A stretch of 64,000 nt of DNA from Amaurobius ferox. Its lineage: Eukaryota > Arthropoda > Arachnida > Araneae > Amaurobiidae. Positions 44,758-57,230 of the stretch are shown piece by piece. The notes beneath the pieces are model-generated. The model did no database searches, was not told where the DNA came from, and saw only the letters and a program-made list of their open reading frames with translations. Numbering within the stretch: the first letter of the stretch is position 1; every line of letters starts with the position of its first letter. The position numbers and the translations under genes were made by a program. The stretch covers positions 35,254,484 through 35,318,483 of the forward strand of contig OX578155.1 in assembly GCA_951213105.1 (NCBI GenBank), given 5' to 3'.

Positions 44758-46732
44758 AACACTTGGTAATTAGTAAGTAGAGATTGTTTCATTTCAAATA
44801 ATGCAATTAAATGCAATTATAATTTTTTTAATTATGTTTTGTATTCATCCTTTTCATCGAGTATGCAAAAATAATGCAAATTATGGGTTTAAAAGAAATA
44901 TACCATAGAAGTAATAGTATGATAGTATGACTAATATGTATATATATATATTTATAATATACTAACTGTCCCATGCAGAGCATCTGCTCTCTAGTGTCTA
45001 GTAACTTACTACTCAGTCTCTGGAGTGTGAGTCTTCATTCAACTTTTTTCAAACATTATTCCATAATATTTAGTTCTATTTGTCTCACAATCATTATCAG
45101 AATAAAAGTATAGCTCTTGCATTCCTAATATCCATAGACAAATGTGGACTAATTATTATATGACATCCACAATTCTGCGAACTTAATAACTTCAATGTCT
45201 AATTACATTTATGAACTAAAAAAATCAAAAGATAAGTAACTAATGACTAGCATAATCTTGTAACTGTATATTTTTATTTTGTTTTTTTCATATGGGGCAA
45301 TTCATGTAATATAATTCACATAACTGCTTGCATAAAAAAGCAGCATATTGCGAGTTTAAAGTTCAAGTTGTAAAATGGAAAAATAGTATATATATGGCTG
45401 GATATCTGATAATTGTCAATTTTGTGTCCCTTGAGTTTTAAATAAATAAGGTAGATATTTTTTTTTTAGTATTTGTTTAGGATACAATCTTTTCCACATA
45501 TTTTTCAACAAAAAATACTTTTCCATAGTATTAAATGCACTTTTGACTTCAAATGCAAATAAAATGTGGTGAATTGAAACATTGTACAAATATATTTTGA
45601 ATAAAAATGCAAATTTGTTATTTCTGTCACTGTATCCACAGGGATGTGTTTTCATCTTCTAATTACATCAGTAAAAACTTACACAATGGAAATTGGGTGA
45701 AGTTTAAGAAATTATATATTGACTTGTGAAAAAAATATTTTTATAAAATTTTTATTTTATTTAGTGAAATTGTTGAAACACATTTGTCTCTGAGAATCTA
45801 TGACATTATGATATTGCCCAAAAAATCATCCTTTTCATCCATTAGATGGCGACATAGCAACTGACCTAAAATAAAATATTCTAAGTCAGTTGAAGAACAC
45901 TAGTTTTGTTACATATATGTTTGAAGTTTTAGGATTTTGCTATTAACAGATAAGATAAAAACACAATTTTATTACTCATTTTGATATATATTAACTGTCA
46001 TTTCTGGCATGTATTTAGTTATTTTTAACAGCAATGAAGATTTTAAAATACTATGCCTCCTTTTAGTGAATAATTTATTTTCCAATGTTAGTTCGAATTT
46101 TGGTGCTCAACAACCTTTACATGTTCATTTCTGACACGGTAATGTAATGATGAAATTCTTATTAACCATGTTTAACAGCTGCATTATTTGATTTCTGTCA
46201 GTTATTTCAATCACTGTTAATCTTGGAAATACGAATTGTATGGCGATGCATCTCCCAGTACTTAATATTGCCATAACTTGTGGCTTTATATTTTAACACC
46301 TTAAATCTATATAGAAAGAGCAATATTCTGGAGTTCTATATTGAATGACCTCAGATACTGAAAATGAAGCCAGATATTGGACCCATTTTTACAACAGTGG
46401 AGAATTCTAGTGCTTTAAGTTGCGTATGACATGAGATACTGAAAGTGAAGCTGGGTATTGAATTCATTTTTATTTATTTACAACACAACAATAGATGTTA
46501 TAATATATCCTTTTGTGTTGGGCCTATGCAGACAGTGATAGAGCATTGTGTTCTATTATAACATAGTAGATATTCCATGAATAAATCAGTTTTTAAATTA
46601 CTTATGTGCAGAACACTTTAGGGTCTCACTAGTATTTATAAGCACAGTTGTTTAAAAAAATATTGAATAAAAAATCATAATTTTTTATGAGCTGAAACTT
46701 GTCCAAAAGAAAAAAATTTCAAAGTAATTATA
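44758..46732. other. No gene recognised, AT-rich spacer
   Basis: The stretch has only low-complexity AT sequence and chance ORFs of up to 79 codons. Confidence 0.5.
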
Positions 46733-46999
46733 TGCAACACCCCTTTCTCACTTCATGCCCTGAAACTGTCTCTCTCATCCACTCTACTCTATGATGATAT
46801 ATCATTAGATGACACCTCCAAAAGATGTAACACATTTAGTTAGTGATATCTTTATAGAGCAGACCCATATGCAACACCCCTTTCTCATTTCATGCCCTGA
46901 AACGGTCTCGCTCCACTCCACTCTATGATGATATATCATTAGTTGGCACCTCCAAAAGATGTAACACATTTAGTTAGTGATATGTTGATAGAGCAGACC
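46733..46999 (+). repeat. ~134-bp tandem duplication
   Basis: The unit starting ATGCAACACCCCTTTCTCA at about 46733 repeats at about 46869, both ending AGTGATAT.TT.ATAGAGCAGACC. Differences are few, including an 8-bp indel. Confidence 0.9.
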
Positions 47000-48049
47000 A
47001 TTCTAAAAGAATTCAAATACTCCAACTCTTTAGGAAAACTGATAAAATATGAATTTACTATATATATATTCTAAATGTGATTAATACTACTGCACTCCAA
47101 TGCTGAGTATATGTAGTTTACATGCGACACTTTTCCAATCAAATGGAGATCTTTTAAAATACGAGTAAATTGCTCAAATGCTTTACAAATGAATGTAAAG
47201 TAACATATGCAATTTGATACAAAATTTGCAACATATGAGTTTGAGAAACAAAATAAATCTCCTTCTTTGGGATAAAAACACAGAACAACCACACACACTC
47301 TAAAAGTTAAAAAGCACATTTAAAATAAAATCATTTTATTTCATACTATTGCACAAATGATGTAACAAATTATCTGTACCTTTGTTCAATACATAGAAAA
47401 AAATTTCGATCACAAAAACTTAAATTATCTTTGAATTTCCTTATCCATGTAAAATCAAAAACATCCATTAAAGTAAATTGACAAATACTTTTTTTTTAGC
47501 AATCATTTGTACCAGCAAATGCTCTAAAATAACTAAAACGTCAACATCACATTCAGCTATAAACAGAACATCAGCTCGATTGTTAGGATTGCTATTTCCT
47601 AATTTTAAGATATATACATAAGAATGTATTCCATCTATAAAGTATGGATGGGACAGTTTTTGAATAATAATTAATTTATCTAATAGAATTAAATACTAGA
47701 TTGAAGGAAATAAACATACCTCAAAAAACTTGTGTTGATCTAAATTTAAATCATTGACATCCCAATATTGCGCCAAAGTCCGAAATAATTTTTCATTTTC
47801 CTGCTTTTACCACATCCAATGACGTCATGTTCAGACGCACTGCTCATGACACTTCTCACAAATGAATGAGTTATTTTAAAATTAAAAAAAAAATATTTCC
47901 CAACTATTTTTCCCATGCATTAGTGCATAGAAATTTTCTTCATTGTTTGAACTATAATGTACATTGAACCGCTAATTCATTTCTTCGAAATAAACAGTTT
48001 AAGTAAATTTTATTTAATGCAAACCAGCTTTTTGCCGTAGAACTGCATA
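47000..48049. other. No gene recognised, AT-rich spacer
   Basis: A CCAATGACGTCATG sequence (CCAAT plus CRE) lies at about 47815, similar in make-up to the 700-bp repeat promoter-like block. No exon was found beside it. Confidence 0.45.
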
Positions 48050-48170
48050 CAATGTATAACGTCAGAACACTCACTAGCGCCCCCTGAATTACTGTCTCAA
48101 ATGGTTTTGGCGTTTTCTCAACATGGAGATTTTCCTCCTTACTTCTAACTCCATGTTCTGTGGTTTGTAT
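48050..48170 (-). repeat. Dispersed repeat U, part U2
   Basis: Reverse complement of 38643-38760. It lies just upstream of the zinc-finger array. Confidence 0.6.
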
Positions 48171-48299
48171 GAAAAGATCTTTGATAAAATAACTGCTTAT
48201 TCTCCAATAAGTGAATAATGATGAATAGACACATTCTCGTACTGTAAATTTGTGACCTGTGATAGAAATAATTTAATTATAAAACTAATATGAATACTC

Positions 48300-48492
48300 A
48301 AATTGAGGGAAAAGATTTATTTGGGACATGTGTCGGAAAAGATTTATTTGAAAGAATCGTTTGATTGATCTTTGTACTCATGCTGGTGAAAAAACATTTC
48401 CTTGTTAGGTATGATAGAAAGGATTTATTCGTAAATGCGTATTGAATAATCATCTCCGTACTAATACTAGTGGAAGACCAATTACTTGCAAA
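48300..48492 (+). pseudogene. Decayed zinc fingers upstream of the open array
   Basis: Two finger-like units are recognisable (CRKRFI...THAGEKTFPC and KGFIRKC...NNHLRTNT). They contain several stops (TGA and TAG, including TGT-TAG-GTA-TGA-TAG in place of the CysXXCys pair) and missing ligands. They show that the array was once longer at its 5' end. Confidence 0.7.
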
Positions 48493-49674
48493 ATGTGTCA
48501 GAAAGAATATACTCAAAAATATATTTTGAATACTCGGCTTCGTACTCATACTGATGAGAAACCATTTACCTGTGAGATATGTCAGAAAACATTTAATCAT
48601 AAAATTAATTTAATCACTCATCTGCGCTGCCATACTAATAAAAAAACATTTACATGTGAGATATGCCAGAAAGAATTTATTCGAAAGTGTCATTTAAATA
48701 TTCATTTCTATGCTCATACTCGTGAAAAAGCACTTACGTGTGAGGTATGTCAGAAAGGATTTATTCGAAAAAAGGAATTGAATATTCATCTCCATACTCA
48801 TGCTGCTGAAAAACCATTTACTTGTAATGTTTGTCAGAAAAGATTTAGTCAAAAAAAAAATTTGAATACTCATCTTCATACTCATTCTGATGTAAAACCA
48901 TTTACTTGTGAGGTATGTCAGAAAGGATTTATTCGAAAAACTGAATTGAATACTCATCTTCATACCCATTCTTTTGCAAAACCATTTATTTGTAATGTTT
49001 GTCAGAAAGGATTTAGTCAAAAAAATAAGTTGGATATTCATCTTCATACTCATTCTGATGTAAAACCATTTACTTGTGAGGTATGTCAGAAAGGATTTAC
49101 TCAAAAAACTGAGTTGAATCTTCATCTTCATACTCATTATGATGTAAAACCATATTCTTGTGAGATATGTCAAAAAGGATTTATTAAAAAGGGTAATTTA
49201 AATGTTCATTACCGTACTCATACTGGTGAAAAACCATTTTCTTGTGAGGTATGTCAGAAAGGATTTATTCGAAAAGATGACTTGAATATGCATCTGCTTA
49301 CTCACACTGGTGAAAAACCATTTACTTGTGAGGTATGTCAGAAAGGATTTAGTCGAAAAGACCATTTTAATAATCATCTGCATACTCATTCTACTGAAAA
49401 GCCATTTACTTGTCCAGTATGTCAGAAAGGATTTATTCAAAAAGGTTTATTGAATATTCATCTGCTTACTCATACTGGTGAAAAACCATTTACTTGTGAG
49501 ATATGTCAGAAAGGATTTATTCGAAAAGATCATCTTAATAATCATCTGCATACTCATTCTACTGAAAAACCATTTACTTGTCCGGTATGTCAGAAAGGAT
49601 TTATTCGAAAAATTGAATTGAATACTCATCTTCATACTTATTCTGTTGTAAAACCATTTACTTGTGAGGTATGA
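48493..49674 (+). CDS. C2H2 zinc-finger array protein, probably a truncated gene or young pseudogene
   Basis: The frame is open from a TTG-led codon at 48442; the first ATG in frame is at 48493, inside a finger. It encodes 14 consecutive 28-residue C2H2 fingers (consensus FTCEVCQKGFIRK..LN.HLHTH with TGEKP-like linkers), so a nuclear DNA-binding role is expected. Twelve fingers keep all four ligands. The first has His changed to Arg and the last His changed to Tyr. The frame ends where the second Cys of finger 15 (TGT) is TGA. No KRAB, ZAD or BTB domain is present in this exon. Neighbouring fingers 11/13 and 12/14 are near copies, as are 5/7 and 6/8. Antisense ORFs are shadows. Confidence 0.65.
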   Translation: MCQKEYTQKYILNTRLRTHTDEKPFTCEICQKTFNHKINLITHLRCHTNKKTFTCEICQKEFIRKCHLNIHFYAHTREKALTCEVCQKGFIRKKELNIHLHTHAAEKPFTCNVCQKRFSQKKNLNTHLHTHSDVKPFTCEVCQKGFIRKTELNTHLHTHSFAKPFICNVCQKGFSQKNKLDIHLHTHSDVKPFTCEVCQKGFTQKTELNLHLHTHYDVKPYSCEICQKGFIKKGNLNVHYRTHTGEKPFSCEVCQKGFIRKDDLNMHLLTHTGEKPFTCEVCQKGFSRKDHFNNHLHTHSTEKPFTCPVCQKGFIQKGLLNIHLLTHTGEKPFTCEICQKGFIRKDHLNNHLHTHSTEKPFTCPVCQKGFIRKIELNTHLHTYSVVKPFTCEV

Positions 49675-49875
49675 CAGAAAGGATTTATACAAGAAAATGA
49701 ATTGAATACTCATCTTCGTTCTCATTCTCATGTAAAAACATTTACTTGTGAGGTATGTCAGAAAGGATATATTAGAAAGGGTTATTTAAAGAATCATTTG
49801 ATTACCCATACTGTTGAGAAATCACTTACTTATAAGGTACATCAAAAAGGATTTAATCAAAAGTATATACATTGA
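49675..49875 (+). pseudogene. Zinc-finger continuation beyond the stop
   Basis: The same frame continues after TGA with QKGFIQENELNTHLRSHSH, one complete finger (CEVCQKGYIRKGYLKNHLITH) and one decayed finger whose two cysteines are Tyr and His. It ends at a TGA near 49873. The parent gene therefore had at least 17 fingers. Confidence 0.75.
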
Positions 49876-50757
49876 GTATTCATTTCCATAATCATGCCAA
49901 TTAAAAATCAGTTTACGTTACATCTTATTTTAATCAGGATTTTTCCAATCTAAAAGTATATCCCAACTACTTTGTCATTTTGTCTTGGTTTGGTGTTCAC
50001 AATTTATCTTTTGGAAAAAAGTTTTGGCAGGGAAAAAATATTCGTGTGTTTTAAATTATTTTAAGTTCTATAATAAGTTCTATCCGAAGTTCTATAATTC
50101 TAATTTTTTTGTTTTAAATTATTTTAAGTTCTATATACAAAATAACCTTATATCAGTAAGTTATTTTTAAGTTTGAATGCTTATAAAAATTTATTTCAAA
50201 GTTACTTTGAAAAATATCTTGAAGTATACTTTATACCAGCTATAGATGGAATATACATTTAAATCTATTTTAAAACATAATTACTCAATAGATAATTTTT
50301 AAATTTAAAAGTTTACTTTAATGAGAAATATTTTAAACGGGTAAATTCTCAGAATAGGCCCCCACTCGTTTTTAAGTACAAAATTGCGCCAAGTTGGTGC
50401 GTTGGCCGTGTTTTGAAATTGACTCCTCCCAATTGAAGTGACGTATATTCCTGTGTTTTAAAATAGGCTCCTCCTACAATAGTGACGTCTTATTCTAGAG
50501 TTTTATGAACTGTAATTTTGTTAAATGATATTGCAATTGAATATAAATAAAAGTTAATAATACTCATAAAAAGATTACAAAATACTATTTTTGTGCATTT
50601 AAAAAATATTGCGTAATGGCAAAACTATAAAAATATTGCGTAATGGCAGAATAATAAAATTTTAAAAACGCTGGATACTTAAAATATTTTTTGAATTTAA
50701 ATCAATATCAAAAACTTATAAATCGAAAATTAAAAAACGATACTTAGTAAACGGATT

Positions 50758-51165
50758 GCACTTTAACAAAATTTAAGAAAAAACGGAACTTAGAAAAAAG
50801 TTCGTACTTTAACTAAATTTAAGAAAAAACGGAACTTAGAAAAAAGTTTGTACTTTAACTAAATTTAAGAAAAAACGGAACTTAGAAAAAAGTTTGTACT
50901 TAACTAAATTTAAGAAAAAATGGAACTTAGAAAAAACATTGTACTTTAACTAAATTTAAGAAAAAACGGAACTTAGAAAAAAGTTTGTACTTTAACTAAA
51001 TTTAAGAAAAAACGGAACTTAGAAAAAAGTTTGTACTTTAACTAAATTTAAGAAAAAACGGAACTTAGAAAAGAGTTTGTACTTCAACTAAATTCAGGAG
51101 AAAACGATACTTAGAAAAAAGTTTGTACTTTAACAAAAATCAAGAAAAAAATGATACTTTAAAAT
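50758..51165 (+). repeat. 46-bp tandem array, nine copies, inside the DNA transposon
   Basis: Units start GTACTTTAACTAAATTTAAG and contain AAAAAACGGAACTTAG. Starts are at 50758, 50804, 50850, 50896, 50941, 50987, 51033, 51079 and 51125. The middle units are nearly identical and the last two are diverged. Confidence 0.95.
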
Positions 51166-51281
51166 TAAGAAACCCATTTTAAAAACACGGAAAAATACAA
51201 AAGACAATTTCAAAACACGGGATGAACAAAGAAAAAACTAACCTTTATGTAACGGATATCCATATTTTTAATTACATCCAC

Positions 51282-51411
51282 ACCGGAACACGTTTTCTTA
51301 CACGTACATTCAACACTGCAACACGTTTTCTTGAACATACACGTACATTTAACACACACCGGAACACGTTTTCTTACATGTACATTCAACACTGCAACAC
51401 GTTTTCTTTGA
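51282..51411 (+). repeat. 76-bp tandem repeat, 1.7 copies, inside the DNA transposon
   Basis: ACCGGAACACGTTTTCTTAC recurs at 51282 and 51358, with an internal AACACGTTTTCTT half-repeat. Confidence 0.9.
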
Positions 51412-51770
51412 AAATTTGCGCAAAATGTTAATGTCCATGAATTACGAGGAATGTTTTAAATATTTATTCCAAAAAGTTTGTACGTGTTTACATCTTTGCA
51501 AATCGATCAAAAAAGATCTGTAAAAGCAAGAGTCAACGAATTCGATCGAAAAAGGACTATTACTGCCTATTAAAATGCAGAATCCAAAGAATAAAAAGGC
51601 GCGCGCGCAGCATCCTAAAAAGGCGAGCGCTGATTGGATGTCCGTTCGAAGGCTACCAGATTCGCGAAGTAGCCGGAATAGAATTGTAACCCGCAGAAAC
51701 GCGCCGACTTGGCGCTGGATCGTACTTTGAAAAATGAGTGGGGGCCTATTCTAAGAATCACCCTTTAAAC

Positions 51771-54700
51771 GTTACAAATGAGCAAAGAACATATTCGGAT
51801 ATTTAATTCTAGATATGTATTTGAAAACCTTTGAAATCAAATATAAAATGGTAATGAACTTAAATTTGTTTAAGACATAATATTTTAATAACGGCATTCT
51901 TGAATTTAAATACTTTTTACGTTTTCTTTTTCTCTGTTTGTTTCATTTCAGTCAATATCAGCAATATCGCTTTTTAAACTAATTTTGTATCTTAAAATAG
52001 AGTGAATATTTTTCAACAAATATTTATTTGCTTTTTTATATGGATGTGTGACAAATCCAAATATTTTATGTTCATTCATCTGTTTAAGCTTCTGATATCT
52101 AAAGTAATCCATATAAAAAAGATCAAATCAAAAATTTACTATACAAAATATTGATTTAGCAGTAAAAACATGATCTATGATGCTATTGGCTGTTGCGTTG
52201 CAGTCAACCGTGTGGTACGCGTTGAATTCGGTTTCATTTCGAATTCAGCTTTGCGGCCTGCATTCTCCGCGGAAGAGAACTTTTTCCCACTTTTTCATCG
52301 TACAGTGCATGCGTGAACTCAACCGTCCTCTGCGGTGCGTTGCAGTGAGTGGGATGGCACCTTATCTGTCTGAGTAATTTGTAGCACTTTGAAAGCTTGT
52401 AATCAATATAAATGGGTCTGAAAAAATCAAATAGCTTTAATGAATTTTACTGAAGTTTTATCACACAAAACCGTTTTAGCTTCATCGGACTAGAGCCACT
52501 GCCACTATATTATGTAGTACTGATGATAAGGTTCCTTTTATAGTGTTCAAATTTATCATTGAATAAATGCAATTTATACATTAAATTTAATTATCTTGAG
52601 CAATTGGGTTTATTAACAATTACAATTATTGAATTTATATGAATTTGGAGTTTATTAAATTTTGAGTTTTAGTATTTTCTCATTAGTTAATGAGGTTTGA
52701 TGATCTTAAGTGACAAAATATATTTAAATGTTAAAAATATGTGTTAGTTGTTTGTTATATATATTAATTTAAAAAAAAAAACGATTTCAGCAACTAATTA
52801 AAATTTCAGAAAATTCCATAAAATCATCATATAAAATTTTGAATTATGGATTATTAAAAGTCTAGCTGCTAAATCATTATTCCATGGAGCAGAGTTATGA
52901 CTAGTGTATGCAATGTACATTCATGTGCTTGCACAGTGTCCATACCTTTAGCCATAAGTCCGCATAGTGAGCAAGTACATGATCGACAACTACTGCATAC
53001 ATTCCTAAAGCTGGCGTATCGTTATTACATGGAGCTTTATTATTGCATGCATCTACGAAGTGGATCAAAGGCGTGTCTGCCAATATAAAGGGGTTTATTT
53101 TGTGTTTCAAATCTGTTATGCAGATTGCATGCTTTCGTGCAGCTGGTTTATTTGTTAATCATAAGATCTCATACTAGGCAGGTTCATTACACAATGCCAC
53201 ATGATTTGCATGTATATATCATTATTGCATTATATATCATTGTATACAGACTGCATGCACTCGCTTAAAAAAGGCGTTTAATTTTGTAAATCAGCTACGC
53301 GAATGAAATATGTTCACGTAGCCTGCAAATTGTTATTGTATGGAGCAGAGTTATCGTTATATGGTATATAATGCATACTGCATCCTTCTGCATAGTGGTC
53401 GGATCAGGGCCACCCATATCAATTTCTGGGACCTCTTTCATATTTCATTTTTATCTTTTGTAAATTTTTCATGTCTTATCCTCCCTTAAAAAATTATTGG
53501 GCAGTCCAGGCTTCACCACTTGAGTGGTGTCCATCTGTCTGACCCTCTCTATTTGCAGCCATGGATAGATACACAGTTGATCTCGATAGCTATTAAATGA
53601 CCTGCAGTGGGAATGATTAGCCATAACTTTCGCACGTAGCAGAGGTACAGCTACAAGAAACCTATTGCAAATTAAGAGATTTTTCAAAAAGTGGCTGGTC
53701 GCTAAAGGCGGTTTGTAAATAATATAAAGAAAATAAGTTGTCCCATATTTCATTAAAGCCAGCTAAAATCAAATCGTACACTGTGCTATTTTAACAACTC
53801 CCCCCCCCCCCCCCCTTCTTGTCATCCACAGTTTTGACTGAATTGTCTGAATCAACATAAACATCTTCCTGCAAATGGCTTATAGAACCCGTCTGGAAAT
53901 TAATTTTTTTAAATATTGTTTTAGAGCAAACATGGTTATAGAGTTTAAATGTTCAGAACTTTTTACCCCAGATGCATACCAAGCATGGAATAATTTAACA
54001 AAAATTTGAAAAAGAAAACTGTTTTGAAAGTTCTTATCAGGTGGAAAAGAGAATTATGTGCTTAATCTTCCCCTTTCTGTTTTATTAACACTTTACAATG
54101 TTGTTGAAAAGTGTTTATGACTTTGTTCATGGTGTCTGTCTCTCCGTTCGCACGATAAGTGCCATAAAAATGATTTTATCAAAATTAAATTTTAGTATGT
54201 TGTTGAGATGGTTAGTGGGATATATGGGAATGTAAGTAAATGAATAATATCACCCAATTAGTTTTAGATTAAACTCACATTGAAGAAATGAAATACATTG
54301 TACCCTGTGGGACCTAATTTTTCAAACATTTTTTAAGCAAAGTTAAAATGTACAAATTGCTTCAAAAATTTTAGGAAATATTCAAATTATCCTATAAAAT
54401 ATATAACAAATTTTTAGCAAAATATGTTTAGTACTTTATTAAATAAAAATTAAAATAATAATGACATCCATATAATATGAAGTGGTCACGTGACCGACTT
54501 TAAATTAAAATGAAATATGGCACCCATCATGTGTTAAAATCTTGATTTTTAAAGTTCTTTTTAATTTATATTTAGTGTTGCACCCATCCTAAAACAGTTT
54601 TGTTTTTGTGTGCATCCATGTTCTGCTCCAATGCAGCTACAATATTTTTGAGTTTAAATGATCATCAAACTTCGATTATTTCTACAACGAATCCTAACTT

Positions 54701-55034
54701 TAATAAATGTAAATAAGTGATTGTAAGATCAGTTAGTTATATAAGAATTGCTGAATTTTTTTCATGCAAAATTATTTAACTCTGGAGCATAGAATAAAAG
54801 TGTATGAATGAAATACTCGCTGTTTTTACATAGAGAGACGGATGATTTATGTTTCGATGAATAAAGTTTGTCACGTCATTTGAATAAAGTTTGACGGTGT
54901 ATTAAGTATGGAATTAGAATTTACTTTTACCTCCTTAATTTTAATTTTCTAAGTAAAATAAGTTATTGTAGTTCTGTGATAATTATAATAATATCATTGC
55001 TGAATGTATCGTATTTTAGAGTTGTTTAAAGTGA
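51771..55034. other. No gene recognised; AT-rich with minor repeats
   Basis: A less AT-rich patch at 52185-52380 has the direct repeat TGCGTTGCAGT (about 52193 and 52337) and a 66-codon frame without domains. Bases 52880-53400 hold diverged duplicates (TGGAGCAGAGTTAT at 52886 and 53338; TTGCATGC words). A C16 run lies at 53800-53815. I see no RNA gene or splice-bounded exon. Confidence 0.5.
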
Positions 55035-55185
55035 AGTTAGGCCGATCCAGAAAGTTACCTTTTGTCGACAGATAGCACTGAATATCGCAGGTTTGGCGAG
55101 AATTCACTTTGCCCCAAAAAGTGATTATGTTCAATTTGTAGCAACACTTTTGTTCACTTCCGGATTAATGCCTGAAACTGCATGT
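55035..55185 (-). repeat. Dispersed repeat U, part U1
   Basis: Reverse complement of 38447-38600. Confidence 0.65.
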
Positions 55186-55544
55186 TGTGATGTTATGAAA
55201 TGCTTTCAATGGCAAAATCTAAACTTGCCGAAGTTTTAATCGGCTAATAGATAAAGTGGACTATGCAGAAACTTTCTTCATATTGATAATAATATTTCAT
55301 GATTTTATTGCATGCTCACGTTGATCAGTATAAAATGTAAATCATATTTGCGTATTCAAAATGTAAATAAAATTTGTAGCATGCTTATATATAATGCAAT
55401 GAATGTTTTCTGTTATACGAGTGGTGATGGGAAATTGACAAGTTGACTTATTGATTGCTGTTGAAGTGTAAGTATTTGAAATTTTAACACTTTAAATAAG
55501 TTTGCTTGTCATGCCTATTGCTCACTATCTAAATAAAATTGAAA

Positions 55545-55865
55545 ATCAGTCTGTCTGTCTGTCCCATTATCATGGGAGAACGGCTGAACCGAATTTGATG
55601 AAATTTTGTAGAAGCCTGGAAATAGTCCCACTTAAAATTTAGTCCATGGAGTTTCTGCGACCAGTGGTTTTGAAGATATTAGTAAAAAACGAAACTTTTG
55701 TTTGTCTCATAATCATGGGAGAAAGGCTGAACCAAATTTAATGAAAGTTTGTGGATAGCCTTAAAATAGCTCCCCCCCCCCCCCCCCCCCATAAATTCAC
55801 GTTTCGAGTTTCTGAGACCAGTAGTTGTCGAGATATTAATGAAAAATGAAACTTTTTCGTATGAG
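55545..55865 (+). repeat. Diverged ~155-bp tandem pair
   Basis: Both units contain ATCATGGGAGAA.GGCTGAACC, then AATTTGATGAAA.TTTGT, a TTTCTG.GACCAGT block and AACGAAACTTTT. A C19 run (55772-55790) is inserted in the second unit. The type resembles widespread arthropod interspersed repeats of unknown class. Confidence 0.75.
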
Positions 55866-56599
55866 TTCTACTCTCTAACTCCGTGGTTTATCCAAACAAA
55901 AAGGTTTAAAATCGTTTGAAAGTAAATTAAAACTTTATCTCCGAGTTTGGTGGGAGATTTTTTTGCTCTAATTAGTCACTTTCTGAAAACATGAATTTAA
56001 TTGGAAAATCTATCTCCATGGTTTATTTTTCACAAGCTTTTTCTCAACAATGAAAAGTATAAAGAAATCAAAATGGTTATTTAATTTCGCAGTCTATGAG
56101 GAAGATTCTATCTTATATCATGTTACTCAGAAACTCAACTAAATCTGTCTATTAATTTTAATTATTATTTTTTCGATTTGAATAATAAATAAATGGATAT
56201 AAAAATATATTTTAGAAAAGAACGGTTTTATTTTTCTTTTAATTATATTAATTGTGGACTGTGTACATCACTTTTATTTATTTTGGCAAAGAGTTTTTAA
56301 ACTTATATGTTGTGTCAATTTGTCGCAAAATGGGACTATCAGTTCTACAATCCCACTTGGCGATAAATTTGGCGTTTTTTTAAATTATTGCTCAATTGAC
56401 GAAAATGTCACCAAACCTTTCATGGAGATAACATTATTCAGATGATATGATTTCCATCAACTTATTGGAAGAAAATAATATGTCGTTTAGCAACGGATGT
56501 AAATCTAGTGTGTTATGTGGCATACAATTTTTGTTAAATCTTTTCAGATTTGCATAATAAAGATATGTATATAAGATAATTTCATTGACATTGCATTTT
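55866..56599. other. No gene recognised, AT-rich spacer
   Basis: Only chance ORFs are present. Confidence 0.5.
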
Positions 56600-57230
56600 T
56601 GACTGCATAATATCAATTACGGTCTTCAGGTATAAACATTATTATTGATATTTTCGGGTATTATTGATTCAGGGATTATTGATATTTTCAAGTTATGCCA
56701 TTGTTTTATTATGACAAAAATTGTTTACACTCATATATTGTACGTTTTACGAGTAATCTTCTACAAATGCATGGGTATATCTTCTAATCTACGAGAATAT
56801 AAGTAGTACAAGTATATTGGCATATATTTTGATATATATTGGAATCAATTACGGCATTCTGGTATAAAGATTACGGGGATTATTGATATTTTCAATGTAT
56901 TAAGTCATGTTTTATTTTGGCAAAGATTTTTGAAACTCATATTGTAATACGGGTAATATTCTACTAAAACACTGGCATATTTTCTAATCTGTGATGATAT
57001 AAGTAGTACGGGGATATATATATATATATATATATATATACTCCCATATAATTTTAGTGCTTTCAATCTGGCATATATTGGAGTCAATTGCGGGTTTATT
57101 GATATTTTCACTTTATATATGTAATGTACTAAATACAGGTGATATCTTCTAATATTCGCATATATAAGTAGTACAGGTCCCATACAATTTTAGTGCTTTC
57201 ATTTTGCACATATTGATTCAATTCCTTTTT
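56600..57230 (+). repeat. Diverged ~220-bp tandem units (about 3) with an (AT)n core
   Basis: Recurring phrases are ATTATTGATATTTTCA, TATCTTCTAAT..., ATATAAGTAGTAC and CATATATTGG..TCAATT. An (AT)n run lies at 57013-57040. The last unit is shorter. Confidence 0.65.

Larger units (their letters stand above)
50339..51763. mobile_element. Non-autonomous DNA transposon with ~65-bp inverted ends
   Basis: The left end GGGTAAATTCTCAGAATAGG and the reversed right end GGGTGATTCTTAGAATAGG are followed on both sides by CCCCCACTC.TTTTT and, after a short gap, GCGCCAAGT.GG.GCG. TTTAAAC lies directly outside both ends (50332-50338 and 51764-51770), giving a 7-bp target duplication. No transposase is encoded. 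The interior is an AT-rich tandem array and a GC-richer right third. A 7 to 8-bp duplication would suit P or hAT elements, but the termini do not settle the superfamily. Confidence 0.85.

Noticed and set aside
48694..49731. Minus-strand ORFs of 80-159 codons rich in Ser/Met/Thr
   Set aside because: They repeat every 28 codons because they are antisense to the zinc-finger array.
50758..51165. CRISPR-like regular repeats
   Set aside because: The 46-bp units are directly adjacent with no unique spacers, lie inside an inverted-repeat transposon, and the context is eukaryotic.
52177..52377. 66-codon plus-strand ORF in a less AT-rich patch
   Set aside because: No domain, no splice signals that I could support, and an internal direct repeat suggests a non-coding repeat.
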